A DNA stretch of 64,000 nt from Adiantum capillus-veneris (taxonomy: Eukaryota > Streptophyta > Polypodiopsida > Polypodiales > Pteridaceae): assembly GCA_014529385.2 (NCBI GenBank), contig CM043968.1, forward strand, positions 27,595,013-27,659,012. Reading direction: 5' to 3'. This document shows positions 1 through 11,501 of this stretch, in pieces. Both the position numbers and the translations under genes were made by a program. Positions within the stretch are counted from its first letter, which is position 1; the number at the start of each line of letters is the position of its first letter. The notes under the pieces were generated by a model. It did no database searches and was not told where the DNA came from. It saw only the letters and a program-made list of their open reading frames with translations.

Positions 1-2
1 AT

Positions 3-1799
3 TGTACAGCATCGACACCGGCGTCGCGTCTCTCGCTCCACCGCCTTCCGCATACACACAGCTCGCCCATTGCTCGCTTAGATTGCAAGCCCCCCTCACC
101 TGCAACCAAGGCACCCCCTCCACAATCTCAGCTAGCTTCCCCCTCCTCAGCCCTAGCCTCCTCTCCTCTTCACCAAAATGCACACACGTACTCACCTTCA
201 TCGTCTAAGGCCGCTAACCGCACTTCCGCGGATCCCCTCCGAACGCTGCTCGCCGCCGCTCTTGATCGCATTGAAGATATGATTGCCGCAACTCTAGAGC
301 ACCAACACCCTCTTCCATCGACAGCAGACCCCCAGATTCAGCTTGCAGGTAACTTCTTCCCAGTGCCAGAAAACCCGGTCGAACATGAGCTTGAAGTAGA
401 GGGCTCTATCCCGGCATCGCTCGAGGGAATGTATATTCGCAACGGCGCCAATCCGTTGTTCGAGCCAGTTGCTGGACACCATCTCTTTGATGGAGATGGA
501 ATGCTTCATGCGGTCCGTTTCAAGCAGGGCATTGCGAGCTATGCGAATAGATTTACTCGAACACACCGTCTTCAGGAGGAGATGAGGGTGGGGAGAGCCT
601 TCTTCCCCAAGGCAATAGGTGAATTGCATGGGCATAGCGGTGTCGCAAGGTTGCTTCTTTTCTATGCTCGCAGCTTGTGCGGCCTTGTCGATGGCAGCAA
701 GGGCATGGGTGTTGCCAATGCCGGAGTTGTCTTCTTCAATGGGCATTTGTTGGCCATGTCAGAGGACGACCTCCCATATGCGGTGAGCATAACGAGTGCC
801 GGCGATTTGACAACACTGGGAAGGTATGATTTCAATGGACAGCTCAATTCCCCCATGATAGCCCATCCCAAAGTTGATGCCAAGACAGGAGAGCTCTTTG
901 CCCTTAGCTATGATGTTATCAAAAAGCCATATCTCAAGTACTTCAAATTTGCAGAAGATGGCTCAAAGGGGCCGGAAGTGACAATCTCAGTGAAAGAGCC
1001 GACGATGATGCATGATTTCGCCATAACAGAAAACTATGTGGTCATTCCTGATCAGCAAGTCGTATTCCGGCTTCAAGAGATGCTAACCGGAGGTTCTCCG
1101 GTAGTGCATAACGAAGCAAAGGTTCCAAGATTTGGGATTTTGCCTCGGGACGATGCCGATGAGAGCCGAATTGTGTGGGTTGATGTCCCTGATTGCTTCT
1201 GCTTTCACCTCTGGAATGCATGGGAAGAAGGTGATGAAGTTGTTGTGATCGCCTCTTGCATGACGCCGGCCGACAGCATCTTCAATGAGTCTTCATCCTC
1301 TCTGCAAAGCATTCTTTCTGAAATCCGTCTCAACAAGGTGACTAAGACATCTACGCGGCGACCACTGGTCTCGGGCATCAATCTTGAAGCTGGGCAAGTG
1401 AATGGCAATTTTCTGGGCAGAAAAAGCCGATACGCCTATCTAGCGATAGCAGACCCATGGCCCAAGGTCTCTGGCATTGCAAAAGTTGATCTGTCAGGTA
1501 ATAGCGAAGAGGGGAACATGGTGACCAAGTTTATGTATCCTCCCAATTGCTATGGTGGAGAGCCCATGTTTGTGCCACGATCGACGGATGCCTCCACCGC
1601 AGAAGATGACGGCTATGTCCTTACATTCATGCACAACGAAGAGACTGGCAAATCGGAGCTTCTCATATTGGATTCAAGCTCACCATGTCTAGAAGTACTT
1701 GCAAGGGTGAAGCTCCCTGCAAGGGTACCCTATGGGTTCCATGGAACCTTCATTCCCGCAGGCGAGTTGGAGCATCAAAAGAGTGGATTATACCACTGA
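3..1799 (+). CDS. NCED: 9-cis-epoxycarotenoid dioxygenase, 5'-partial
   Basis: Carotenoid cleavage dioxygenase of the NCED class. The family cleaves 9-cis-violaxanthin or 9'-cis-neoxanthin in plastids to xanthoxin, the committed step of abscisic acid synthesis. Counting from the first in-window Met (base 279), the four iron-binding His are visible: H196 (MIAHPKVD), H245 (MMHDFAIT), H310 ([10 protein letters not shown]) and H488 (YGFHGTFI). Other family blocks are [28 protein letters not shown] and EDDLPYAV. The frame stays open upstream to base 3. That stretch encodes a Ser/Ala/Pro-rich chloroplast-transit-like leader, then a short segment ([12 protein letters not shown]) like the helix that precedes the core in other NCEDs. 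About 598 codons are visible, close to the usual 580-610, so the real ATG should lie just left of base 1 and Met279 is not the true start. There is no intron, as usual for NCED. No frameshift or missing ligand is seen, so the gene is probably functional. Confidence 0.95.
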   Translation, partial: CTASTPASRLSLHRLPHTHSSPIARLDCKPPSPATKAPPPQSQLASPSSALASSPLHQNAHTYSPSSSKAANRTSADPLRTLLAAALDRIEDMIAATLEHQHPLPSTADPQIQLAGNFFPVPENPVEHELEVEGSIPASLEGMYIRNGANPLFEPVAGHHLFDGDGMLHAVRFKQGIASYANRFTRTHRLQEEMRVGRAFFPKAIGELHGHSGVARLLLFYARSLCGLVDGSKGMGVANAGVVFFNGHLLAMSEDDLPYAVSITSAGDLTTLGRYDFNGQLNSPMIAHPKVDAKTGELFALSYDVIKKPYLKYFKFAEDGSKGPEVTISVKEPTMMHDFAITENYVVIPDQQVVFRLQEMLTGGSPVVHNEAKVPRFGILPRDDADESRIVWVDVPDCFCFHLWNAWEEGDEVVVIASCMTPADSIFNESSSSLQSILSEIRLNKVTKTSTRRPLVSGINLEAGQVNGNFLGRKSRYAYLAIADPWPKVSGIAKVDLSGNSEEGNMVTKFMYPPNCYGGEPMFVPRSTDASTAEDDGYVLTFMHNEETGKSELLILDSSSPCLEVLARVKLPARVPYGFHGTFIPAGELEHQKSGLYH

Positions 1800-2976
1800 T
1801 ATGCAAAGAGGAGGGGGCTCCTGCTCAAAGCTCATCTAGGCATAGTATGCCATTTAGTTATGCATACCCATTAGATCATGCTTTGCAGCAAGAGCAGGTC
1901 TTCCTGGTTGTAGGTCATGTAATCATGTACACACACCATGACGAATTGCGGCGAGTGTAATGCCGCCCAAATCCTCATGCGCCAGATGGAATGCGGCGAG
2001 CCTTGTGAGGCCGCCCAATCCATATTCTTGTCTTCGTGTCATAAGCCCCCCTTCCCCCAATTCCCCATCTTTTTTCTGTAATGGTAGCCTTGTAGTCTGT
2101 GCAGAGATTTGTATAGCCAGCCAGATCAAAGCATCTCTTTCAAGCTAGTTTTAGTACAGCATGCTAAGCAGGGCCCGAGTTTGCACATCTCGCAAACCGG
2201 CCGGGTTAGGATGTCGAACCTCCATATGTCAAAGGGCCCTTTTGCTTGTATAAACAGCAGTTTTGGATCATGTAAAATCTTCTGATAATTCACTGTGTAT
2301 GTGTTTCTTGTAAAACTTGCATTTATGTGAGCATTACATTGTTCATATTAAGTTCTAGATGGGATTGTCTTTATTTTGTATCGGTGGGTTTTCTCCTATT
2401 GGGCATTGCTCTGGGATCGAGCCGTGCCAACAGCGAAGTGCGAAATCAATAGAGCTTTTAGCACACATGTTGCTGATTACTCTGAGTGCATCCCTCAAAC
2501 TGCAGCAGATTTAGGTGCATTCAAGTGCTTAATTCTCTCATTTGCCAACGACAGGAGAAGTATATCAAAATTAAGGAATATTCCTTTGATGTGGCAAGAA
2601 TGACCATAAGCTTAGGTTCAGTTGGCACAAATGGGTTACATCTTCTAGGAATCATATTGGTGCAAAAGACCAGATTAATCTAAGATTTAGTAGACAGAAA
2701 TTTGAAGCTTTTCAACTTTCTGAACAGATTGGATGGTTTTATTTCCAGATCGCTTCAAAATCTTTTTCTTTCATCACATGCTTTTTCTTTTATCACATGA
2801 TGGTGTCAATAACAACTAAAGGCAATGGTCACACAGGGCATACTTAGGCAGTGGTCGCGCGTCGCATAGTTATAAGCTACTTTCCAGAATAACTATGCCT
2901 CATGCACACAAGAAGATTTAGAAATTTTCTCATGTAGGAAAATGGAGTCTTTTACAAGGTTTTTCATACAATGCAT
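1800..2976. other. NCED 3' flank and intergenic DNA
   Basis: No gene is supported here. The first few hundred bases presumably hold the NCED 3' UTR. I see no canonical AATAAA that would fix the cleavage site. The short open frames at 2376-2683 have no recognisable protein features. Confidence 0.6.
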
Positions 2977-3114
2977 AACATCATGAGCTTCTGCTCGAGA
3001 GGCACCGCATACCTAGCTAGGTACGATTGGGGGTAGGGGATCGCCGGCGGTCCCCTGCCCCCAGTCGTACCTAGCTAGGTACGCAATGCCTCCCTCACAG
3101 AAGCTCATGATGTT
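2977..3114. repeat. 138-bp foldback (long imperfect hairpin)
   Basis: Two arms of about 66 bp (2977-3042 and 3049-3114) are reverse complements with roughly 10 mismatches, most of them transitions that would allow G-U pairing in RNA. The outer stem pairs AACATCATGAGCTTCTG with its complement. The middle of each arm carries the palindrome TACCTAGCTAGGTA. The loop is only about 6 bp (GCCGGC). I see no flanking target duplication. It could be a small foldback/MITE or a microRNA or siRNA precursor. Confidence 0.85.
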
Positions 3115-3466
3115 GAGGTAAGTCGCAATGTGGGAATTATTGTGAGAATTTGTCCAAAACTTCTTGTGATGTATAATTCACTCATGCACCAATTAGTTTT
3201 CTCGAATGCAACTATGCGAGGCTTTTTGTAACTATGCCGATTTCTAACAATGCTGCATCGGTAACATGTGATTGATAACCAATGCACGTGTGGCCACATC
3301 CTTGTCAGTTACTGTCTTGATAACTATGCCTCATCCATTGTCACATTTGCACTTGTTACTCACATTCTGTAATAACTCTGCAAGAGACGTTGGCCACTAG
3401 CTATATGCCGATTTTGGCAAAGTTACATGATGGATAATTGGTGCCTGTGTTATCAATTACTACAAC
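3115..3466. other. Unassigned AT-rich DNA
   Basis: No gene, RNA gene or element signature is recognised in this stretch. Confidence 0.5.
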
Positions 3467-3712
3467 ATATCTATGAGGTTCATCTTTGATATAAATTTGC
3501 CAGCTTTCTTGCATAACTATGGGAAAAGCTTCTTAGTTTTGGATATCTATGAGCTTCCTCTTTAATAAAAATTTGCCAGCTTTTTTGCAAAAATGTGGGA
3601 AAAGCTTACTTTTGGATATCTTTTTTTAACACATTTGCCAAAAGCTTTAGTTTTGGATATCTAAGAGGTTCATTTTCAACACGAATTTGCCAGCTTTTTT
3701 GCAGAAATGTTG
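3467..3712. repeat. Degenerate tandem repeat, ~75-bp unit
   Basis: The phrases GGATATCTATGAGGTTC, AATTTGCCAGCTTTTTTGC and GGGAAAAGCTT recur about every 76, 72 and 42 bp, giving three full copies and a shortened one. No coding potential is seen. Confidence 0.8.
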
Positions 3713-3786
3713 AGGTCTACTCGCTTTATTGGAATTTTAGCAAAAACTCAGTATAGTGAGATCTCCTCAAAAACGTACTTTGAGGG

Positions 3787-3825
3787 TTTTTTTTTTTTTT
3801 TTTTTTGGGGGGGGGGGGGGGGGGG
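3787..3825. repeat. T20 G19 mononucleotide tracts
   Basis: Twenty T are followed directly by nineteen G. The G tract could form a G-quadruplex. The exact length may be affected by sequencing. Confidence 0.8.
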
Positions 3826-3935
3826 TCGGGGTGGCGCCGGGTGGGGGGTTTCGTTAAGAATCAGAGTACATAACCCTTTACACGTGTCTCTTTTTGCGAG
3901 ATGAAGGCTAAACGCCAAGTGAGATGAAGGGGAGC

Positions 3936-3938
<3 letters not shown>

Positions 3939-3980
<42 letters not shown>
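3939..3980. repeat. (GA)n microsatellite
   Basis: About 42 bp of uninterrupted AG/GA dinucleotide. The next 370 bp, up to a second (GA)n at 4350-4376, hold nothing recognisable. Confidence 0.9.
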
Positions 3981-3983
<3 letters not shown>

Positions 3984-4349
3984 GCCGACAGTACTCGTCT
4001 CTATTAAAGTGCTTAAATCTTCAAAGATAAAAAAACCCTTCTTGCTGAACTCACATGGTATATTATCAAAATGATTACACAGTGGACCCCCCTAGGCTTT
4101 GAGACTTTGAGCTCAATTTTGGACTACATGGACATTTATAGCTAGATTCTAGGCCTAAGCTTTGCATCCACATCATTTCTATCTATCATTCATTAATCAT
4201 GAAAAAAGTTCTTAAGTGAAAGAATTTGGCCAAATGATTAAGTTCTACATTCCAAGGATGTGAAAGCACTCAATTTCAATAAAAAGGTGGGTTCTTATTG
4301 ATGGGTATGTCTCCATTACTAGATGGGTGTGGCATATTTGGGCCCTCTA

Positions 4350-4376
4350 TAGAGAGAGAGAGAGAGAGAGAGAGAG
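4350..4376. repeat. (GA)n microsatellite
   Basis: Thirteen or so perfect AG dinucleotides in non-coding DNA. Confidence 0.9.
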
Positions 4377-4551
4377 TCCCCTTTGAAGCATATGCCTACT
4401 CCCAACCATGGGAATAATATTGATCTTCAAAAAGGTAGCCTGGGACATGTGTGTCAAGATTGCATGATGTCTCCATGTATGCTTGAAGCTCCCTTTGCAT
4501 GTTTGTTTGTCTCATGGAATCTTTTCAAGATGGGGTCAAACTTTTTTGTTG

Positions 4552-4561
4552 GCATGTGTGT

Positions 4562-4592
<31 letters not shown>

Positions 4593-4770
4593 GGATTTAT
4601 GCCCATCACCAAGATTGTGAACATGTGTATGTGTGTGTGTTTGTGGCTTTATGCCCATCACCAAGATTGTGAATATTGATGTACTGAGGTTGAGTGAGCA
4701 CGTCCTTGTGTACCATGTGAGTGTCTAGATTTATGCCGATCACCAAGATTGTGAATGCTGATGTGAGGAA
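4552..4770. repeat. (GT)n-G19 tract and three-copy tandem repeat
   Basis: A (GT)n run of about 22 bp leads straight into nineteen G (4576-4594). This is followed by three copies of a unit built on ATGCCCATCACCAAGATTGTGA (starting near 4600, 4650 and 4733). The first two are separated by a short GT-rich spacer, and the second and third are followed by related TGAGG-TTGAGTG sequence. Confidence 0.75.
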
Positions 4771-4937
4771 GTTGAGTGGCCTACAAGCCTCTTAGGTTAA
4801 TTTGTCTCTTGGAACAATTGGCTTTCGGTTTTAGCTCGTAATTATTGTGGTTGTGTGTGTGCTTGTTTTGAGGGGGAAGGGTTTCATTAAACTTTTGAGG
4901 ACAAACCTCTCTCCCTCCCCGCCGACCCCAATCCAAT

Positions 4938-5711
4938 ATGAGCATTTGTTGCAACACCCTTGCAAGCCCACATAAGCCTTATGAACTCGAGTATGAACTA
5001 GGCATAAATCTTGGCATATCATTGGTACTCCAAAGCTCCATTAGCTACCATTGGTGTTCCGTTGGCACGACATACTTAAGGAGCCCTTCTCAGAGGCCTA
5101 CAACAAATGGGACCTTGAACTCACCACATCAAAATAAAGAGTTAAGTGATTCACCGCTTGACTATTCACTTTCCTTGTTTACCATTGGCAAACAATTGAA
5201 CTGTTTATTGGGTAAGCTTGGTTTGATCAATGAACATGATATCAATGTTTTACATGACGATGGAAGTTTTCTCATTATTTATTTCTCAATATATTGTAAA
5301 CTAAAATTGAGTACTTATCCATTGGCATATAAATTTAAAGATGCATTTCAAGGAATAACACATAATGCAATACAAGAAGAAAGAAACTTAGAACTGTAAT
5401 TAGAAAACTACATCTTCTAGCTTATTGTGCCTTTGCATTCCACAAATATCATTCTAGGTATACTTTTTCATCATCAATACAATCCTAATACTGATTACTT
5501 CACATATATAATGACTTTCAAAAATGATAAAAAATTAATCACACTCTCTAGTGATAAATTACTTGAAATGTTTCCATTCATTTCTCTCACACAAGCTCAT
5601 CATTTATTATTTTGTGGTAATGAAGTTGAAGAGTTTCCTCCTTCACCAACCATTGTATCACATCACTTGTATCTGGACTCCCATTCTACCCTTACATGTA
5701 TTGAGTTGTGA
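4938..5711 (+). other. Two unrecognised open frames upstream of gypsy pol
   Basis: Open frames of 153 codons (4938-5399) and 94 codons (5427-5711) lie just upstream of the Ty3/gypsy protease remnant and on the same strand. I recognise no domain in either. They occupy the place where gag would be, so a decayed gag is one reading, but no zinc knuckle or gag core motif is visible. Confidence 0.25.
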
Positions 5712-5891
5712 CCCCTAAGGTAGAATCCTATATTGGGTAGGGCTTAGGCATTGACAATGAGGAAGGATTAAGAAACTATTCACCATAGGGTTTGGACCAA
5801 ATTCAAATTAAACATCACAAGGAAAGAGAGACATGCACAGAAAAACACACTCATTCCACATGGACTAAATAAGAGGGAACTTTGTCTTAAT

Positions 5892-6230
5892 GTGGAAGCT
5901 TATGATGGAGTCAAAATAGAGGTCCAATGGAAATGTGGAATTCAAGGCACACATGTGTGTATCCTGATTGATGATGGTGCCATGCACAATTTCTTGAATC
6001 ACAAGTTGGTTAAGAAGCTTAACCTACCATGGATACCAAGTTCACATTGCTATGTAGTGTCTCTTATGAATGGATCTGATAAAGAGGTATGGAATACGAA
6101 GGTAATTGTGGACATTCAAGGACATCTCATGTAGGTGGATTTGCAAGTGATGAGCCTGAGTCGAGCTGACGTGGTCCTACGAAGAGCATGGTTACATAGT
6201 TTAGGTCCTTATTTACTAAGAGCTTTGAAC
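5892..6230 (+). pseudogene. Ty3/gypsy retropepsin remnant
   Basis: The 80-codon frame starting at 5892 contains CILIDDGAMHNFLN, which matches the retropepsin active-site loop (usual form LIDSGATHNFI). Here DSG has become DDG, so the catalytic triad is altered. Downstream, after a stop at 6132, the family continues weakly (SLSRADVVLRRAWL resembles the ILGxxWL end of the domain). It lies in order ahead of the reverse transcriptase at 6473-7590, so both belong to one + strand element. Confidence 0.7.
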
Positions 6231-6472
6231 ATAATTCTTTGCAACTCTTTGAAAATGGAAGCCGTGTGTTGCTGCTGAGAGAAAAGGTTGTATATCAGTA
6301 TTTGCTAATTTCTTTTGCAAAATTTTCAAAGTTGTACTACAACAATGGAATAAAGGAAGTTTTTTTGTGTTATATGTTTCCTCATGCTTGGTCGGATTTT
6401 TCTTTAAGTATTAATCACACCATGGTTATTAATGAAAGAACTTACTCAACCTAGCATTCTTATTCTCTCTCT

Positions 6473-7600
6473 ATGGCTACTCATGAACACACTAAGAACT
6501 ATGTCTCTAAGAACGCATCTCCAGAAAAACATGAATATAAGGATGTCTTTCTACAAGGTTTTCCTTCAAGTTCCATTAGAACGTGCAATGCAAATGATTG
6601 CATTGATCTAGTCCGTGATATTAAACCTTTAAGTAAGCCTCCTTATAGGCAAAGTCGTATGGAAGGCATGGAAGTAGGGAAAAAATTAGTCAACTACTTA
6701 AGACGTGGTTTCATTAAACCTATTCCTTGCCCTGGAAATACCAATTTTATTAGTTAAAAAAGAGGATGGCTCTATCTGCATGTCTATAGACTACCATGCC
6801 TTGAACAACGTCACTATTAAAAACAAGTATCTCTCCCAAGGGTGGATGAGTTGTTTGATCAACTTAAGGGAGCAAAATGTTTTTCTACGGTAGACTTGTG
6901 CTATGGATACCAACAAGTATGCATACAATTGGATGATGTTCCAAAATATGTGTTTTGTAATTCGATCATTATGAGTTTCTAGTTATTCCTTTTGGGTTGA
7001 ATAACTCGCTAGCCACCTTCATGAAGACAATGGAAGACACTGTATGACCATATGCAAAAAAATTTCATTGTTTTTCTCGATGACATTTTAGTTTATAGTG
7101 ATTCTAAAGAAGAGCACCTAATGTACCTCAAGTTGGTGTTTGATTTGTTATGTGAGCATAAACAAGTGTGATTTTTTAAGACTGATCAAGTCTACTTGGG
7201 GCTATAATTTCTTATGTTGGTCTTCAAATGGATCCAAAAAGATTTGAAGTGATTTAATGATAGCCACATCCAACAAACCAAGAAGAACTTCAAATTTTTC
7301 TAGGTATGGCAGCCTATTATCGTAAATTCATTAAAGACTATGCTAAGCTTGTGGTTCCTTTGACAAACGATAAGAAAATCAGGGCAAGGCTTTCAGTTAG
7401 GGTGATGACCAACAACGTAGATTTCATAGGCTTACAATAGCTTTATCTACAACATTCATTTTAGCTATTGTTGATCCTCTCGAACCATTTGTGTTGGAGA
7501 TGGGTGCTAGCAAAAAATTCATAGGCGCGATACTTTTACAAGAAGGGCCACATGTAGCTTTTGAAAGTAAGAAATTAAATTCTTCTTAGGTTAGCTATAT
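6473..7600 (+). pseudogene. Ty3/gypsy reverse transcriptase and RNase H, broken
   Basis: Recognisable pieces run in order through several frames: the RT entry segment (PPYRQSRMEGMEVGKK, near 6640), LVKKEDGSICMSIDYHALN (near 6740-6810), FSTVDLCYGYQQ (near 6880), IPFGLNNSLATF (near 6985), the catalytic FLDDILVYS (near 7075, both Asp kept), FLGMAAYYRKFI (near 7300) and the RNase H start ending in AILLQEGPHVAFESKKLNSS (near 7530-7590). Multiple frameshifts and stops separate them, so it is a dead copy. No LTR was found for it. The integrase is missing, so the element is truncated on the right. Confidence 0.85.
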
Positions 7601-8136
7601 TTGAAAGTTTCATGATTACACTAAACTTATTGTTTTTCTTTAGGATTGTTATAATGAAGTTTGTTATTCCAAAACTGGGCCAAATGATCTTTCTTTGTAA
7701 TAGTCACATCTATTTTTTTGAAAATTCCCTCATTATATGGGATATTTGGATTAAAAGAAACGATACAACACTACCCATGCGAAATGACCTTGCCTTGGAG
7801 ACTAGAAGACTACAAGACTACATGAATCTGGCTTCTACAAGGAACGAGCAACCCATACAATCATATTCTTCAGATATCAATAGGGAAATCACTTTTTCTT
7901 CTTCTTTTTCTTCTTACTAGTATTGTTAAAAGACCTAGACACAACAACAAGGTGTCTAAGAAGTTATATCTTTGGTCCCTCAAAGTCTTTGCCTATGTCA
8001 TCGTGACAATGGGTTCCGTCGATCGTCAAGACCTCATGTATGGTCTTGTTTTTCCTCCTACTGAAGATGGCTAAGGAGATCAAGCTGTTGCCCTTTAGTG
8101 GCCTCAACGATGAGGTCTTACATTGGGGTTTTATCG
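7601..8136. other. Unassigned DNA between gypsy remnant and copia element
   Basis: A 102-codon open frame at 7612-7920 has no recognisable motif. The final 5 bases (TATCG, 8132-8136) are one copy of the copia target-site duplication. Confidence 0.4.
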
Positions 8137-8363
8137 TGTTGGAATTAGGGTTGCAGAGAAACGCATACAGCTTGGAGAAGACGAAGGAAGCTCAAGGCAC
8201 ACAATAGAGAGTGCGTTACTTAGTATGCAATGGAAAGATAGATAGCCCTAGAGTGATGGGCGTATATAGAATGCTCGAGGGAAAAAACCTCCTAAAGAGG
8301 GAAAAAATGCCCCGGCGGTCCTAGTGTGTTCACACACATCACTACCACATGTATATGGTAACA
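8137..8363 (-). repeat. 3' LTR of copia element
   Basis: 227 bp, matching 13019-13235. It keeps 10 bp (near 8214-8225) that the other LTR lacks. In element orientation it begins TGTTACCATATACATG and ends CTAATTCCAACA. Confidence 0.97.
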
Positions 8364-8375
8364 AACCCCCCCTGG
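8364..8375 (-). promoter_or_regulatory. Polypurine tract (plus-strand primer site)
   Basis: On the - strand the bases immediately before the 3' LTR read CCAGGGGGGGTT. A G-rich tract at this position is the normal plus-strand priming site of LTR elements. Confidence 0.85.
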
Positions 8376-8459
8376 AGTGATGCGGTGAACGAGAGCTGGC
8401 ACATGAGTAAAGGGAAGTGCCATGCCTTGAGGACATGATCAGTCCACAAAGGGGAGTAA

Positions 8460-10217
8460 GCCTAAAGCTTTGCGGAAAGCTTCAAGCTTCTCATGAGACA
8501 ATGCCTTTGTGAAAAGATCTGCAAGGTTGTCCTATGTTGGCACATAAACCAAGCTGATCTCTCTTGCTGAGAGCCTCTCCCTGACATAGTGGTAATGCAC
8601 CTCAATGTGCTTTGTGCGAGCATGAAAAGCTGGGTTCCTTGCAACTGCCAATGCGCTTTGACTGTCAGTGTAGATAGTGTTGGTAGTGTCTTGTCCAACA
8701 CCCAAATCAGCCATAAGGCGTCTGAGCCATACACACTCAACCGTAGCTGTGAAGACTGCCATGAACTCAGCCTCACAACTCGAAGTGTCCACAGTAGGTT
8801 GCTTCTTGCTCAACCATGATATACATGAACTGCCAAGCATGAAACAAAACCCACTTGTGGACACTCGCGTGTCAAAACAACCAGCCCATTCCGAGTCCGA
8901 AAAAGCATGTAAGTCTGGCGGCAATGATCCCCCCCTTGGGATAAAACAAGCCAAGATGTAAAGTGCCACTAAGGTAGCGAAAAATCCTCTTGACAGCCTG
9001 CCAATGCTTAGACCCTGGGCTATGCATAAATCTGCTGACCTTTGAGACTCCAAACTGAATATTTGGCCTCGTGCTGCATACATAAATGAGGCAGCCAACA
9101 ACAGTTTGGTAAAGAGTGACATCAGCAGGATCGCCAACATCATGTAGATTCACCTTCAAACCTGTTTCCATGGGAGTGGCAATAGGTTTTCAATTCTCAA
9201 GTCCAAACTTACATAGCAATGTCTCTATGTAGCTTTTCTGACACAAGGCAAAACCACCATCACAGTGCTTAAACTGTATACCCAAGTAATGATGCAACAA
9301 CCCCAAATCTTTCATCTTGAAAGTACCATTCAATCAGCCTTAAATTCAGCAATATGTCTCTCATTTGGTCCAGTGATCAGCAAAGCATTGACATAAAGAA
9401 CCACAATGAGAAGTACATCACCCTCACGCTTTACATACAATGTGCTTTCTATTGGACTGTTACGAAAGCCTCGTTGAACCAAATGAGTGTCAGCTTTCTC
9501 ATACCAAGCACGAGGATATTGCTTCAACCCATACAAAGCCTTCTTACATCTGCACACTTTGTCCTCTTGTCCTTTTATGACAAAACCGTGAGGCTGTGTT
9601 ACATAAACTTCCTCAAATATGTCACCATTCAAGAAAGCAATAACAATGTCTGATTGATGTACATCCCAACCAAAATGAGCTGTCAATGCACATAGAAAAC
9701 ACACAGTAGTCATACGACAAGTGGGAGCAAAAGTCTCTTCATAATCTATGCCTTTTTGCTGTGCATAACCCTTTGCAACAAGTCGAGCCTTATGGCGATC
9801 GATCTCACCATCGGGCTTGCGTTCCAACTTGTAAACCCACTTCGTACCAATGGCCTTTTTTCCAAGAGGCAAATCACATAAAGTCCGTGTGTCATTTTCT
9901 ATAAGTGCATCATATTCTGATTGCATGGCAGCCATCCAATTTTTTGAATTTTGTGCTTCATCAAAAGACAAAGGCTCCTCAACATCATGTAAGCTAGACA
10001 CAACCAAAGCATAACAATCTAATGCATAAGATGGATGGCGAGAGCCTGAACGAGTACGACTAGACAAAGGTGCATCCAATTTACTGTCACGCAAAGTGTG
10101 CACCAGCCATTTTGGCATACCTCTAGCTTGCTCATTTTCAGCCCTTTCCTCATCGAGTACATCATGTACATCGACATCAATAATAGGCTGATCTGTAACA
10201 TTTTCAGAAACTCCCAT
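8460..10217 (-). pseudogene. copia pol, reverse transcriptase-RNase H half
   Basis: A 295-codon frame (10217-9330) holds the copia RT: NWMAAMQSEYDALIEN, GTKWVYKLERKPDGEIDRHKARLVAKGYAQ, DVHQSDIVIAFLNG and CKKALYGLKQYPRAWYEK. The catalytic YVDD is replaced by YVNA (codons at 9384-9395), removing both catalytic Asp. After a break near 9180-9330 the RNase H/connection region follows (9171-8532): GCLIYVCSTRPNI, HAFSDSEWAGC, WLSKKQPTVDTSSCEAEFMA, TDSQSALAVARNP and KHIEVHYHYVRE. The last segment VYVPT is cut by TAG at 8529-8531 and then continues in frame DNLADLFTKAL. This is an inactive copy. Confidence 0.95.
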
Positions 10218-10229
10218 GGGCTGTAAATT

Positions 10230-11501
10230 TTCAGAATACGTTTTGTTTGTGGATGATACAACCTGTAACCTTTGCTTTCAGCACTATAACCAACAAAAAT
10301 ACATTTGACAGCCTTATCACCAATTTTCTGCATTGTGTTTGTGGCACCAAAGCATATACCAAACAACAAAAAACAGGCATGTGCTCATAGAAGGCTTTCT
10401 ATCATGCCATGCTTCATATGGAGTAATAGACTGCAAAGCTTTCGTAGGACACCTGTTAAGTACATAAGTGGCACACATGATGGCCTCAAGCCAAAAAGAA
10501 TGCGGCAAAGCTTGACTTTTGACCATACATCGTGCCATTTCCGTCAGTGACCTGTTTTTCCTCTCAGCAACACCATTTTGCTGAGGTGTATAAGGCACTG
10601 TACATTGGTGTTTTATCCCACAACTAGCCAGAAATGCATTAAATTCATGAGACATATACTCCCCCGTTCGATCGGAACGGAGGGTGCCCATAGTACATTT
10701 CGAGACATTTTCATCCATAGCCAGAAATTGTTTGAAGCACATAAAAACTTCGGACTTTGCTTTAAGCGGAAATACCCATGCATGCCTGGAGTAATCATCA
10801 ATGAAAATCATGAAATAAAGGTAATTGCCCAAGGACGGAGTTTGCATGGGCCCACAAACATCACTATGCACAAGCTGCAACGTGCATGTGGCCCGAACTG
10901 AACCATCCTTTGGAAACTTAGAACGCTACATCTTACCCAAAATACAGCCTTCACAAACATGTTTAACAGGTGCTTCAAGAGGCAGCAAAGAAGCAACCAT
11001 GTCAGATTTCTGCAAACGCAACAAACTAGCAAAATTTAGATGACCAAAACGTGCATGCCAAAGTTTTGCATCTGAAATAGCCCTTGAATCTGCAACAACA
11101 TTTGCAAAATTTTGTCCACACTTGTCATACAAAGTGAGCTTATACAGCCCACGACATTTTAGGCCAGATGCAACAATTTCATCACCAAAACTGAGATCAT
11201 GAACTGTACATCTGTCATCCACAAATTTGACTACAAGTCCAAGTCTAGCAAGTGCGGATACAGACAAGAGATTCTTCTTGATCCCAGGTACATAAAGTGC
11301 ATCAACAAGTGTGAAGGAACTGCCATTTGCAGCAGTAAGCACAATCTTTCCAACTCCCTAAACCGGATAAGAGGCATTGTTGGCACAAGTGACTGAATTC
11401 CCATGAGGGACAGACTCGAGAGAGGTAAACAATTCACGATGTGAGGTAATGTGCTTTGTAGCACCACTGTCGAAATACCACACATGTGAATCTGCAGCAA
11501 C
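10230..11501 (-). pseudogene. copia pol, protease and integrase half
   Basis: The protease loop DSGATKHIT is intact (minus strand near 11450-11475). A TAG at 11358-11360 interrupts the following ASYPV-GVGKIV segment. The pre-integrase domain (11342-10926) shows DALYVPGIKKNLLSVSAL and KLWHARFGHLN, then the zinc-finger CEGC. The integrase core (10880-10317) shows HSDVCGPMQTPS, FIDDYSRHAWVFPLKAKSE, LRSDRTGEY (usually DRGGEY) and PYTPQQNGVAERKNRS. Its C-terminal end is frameshifted near 10369 into KCIFVGYSAESKGYRLYHP (10369-10240). Confidence 0.94.

Noticed and set aside
294-746. 150-codon open frame antisense to NCED
   Set aside because: It lies fully within the conserved NCED coding sequence and shows no protein motif. 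A shadow of the real frame.
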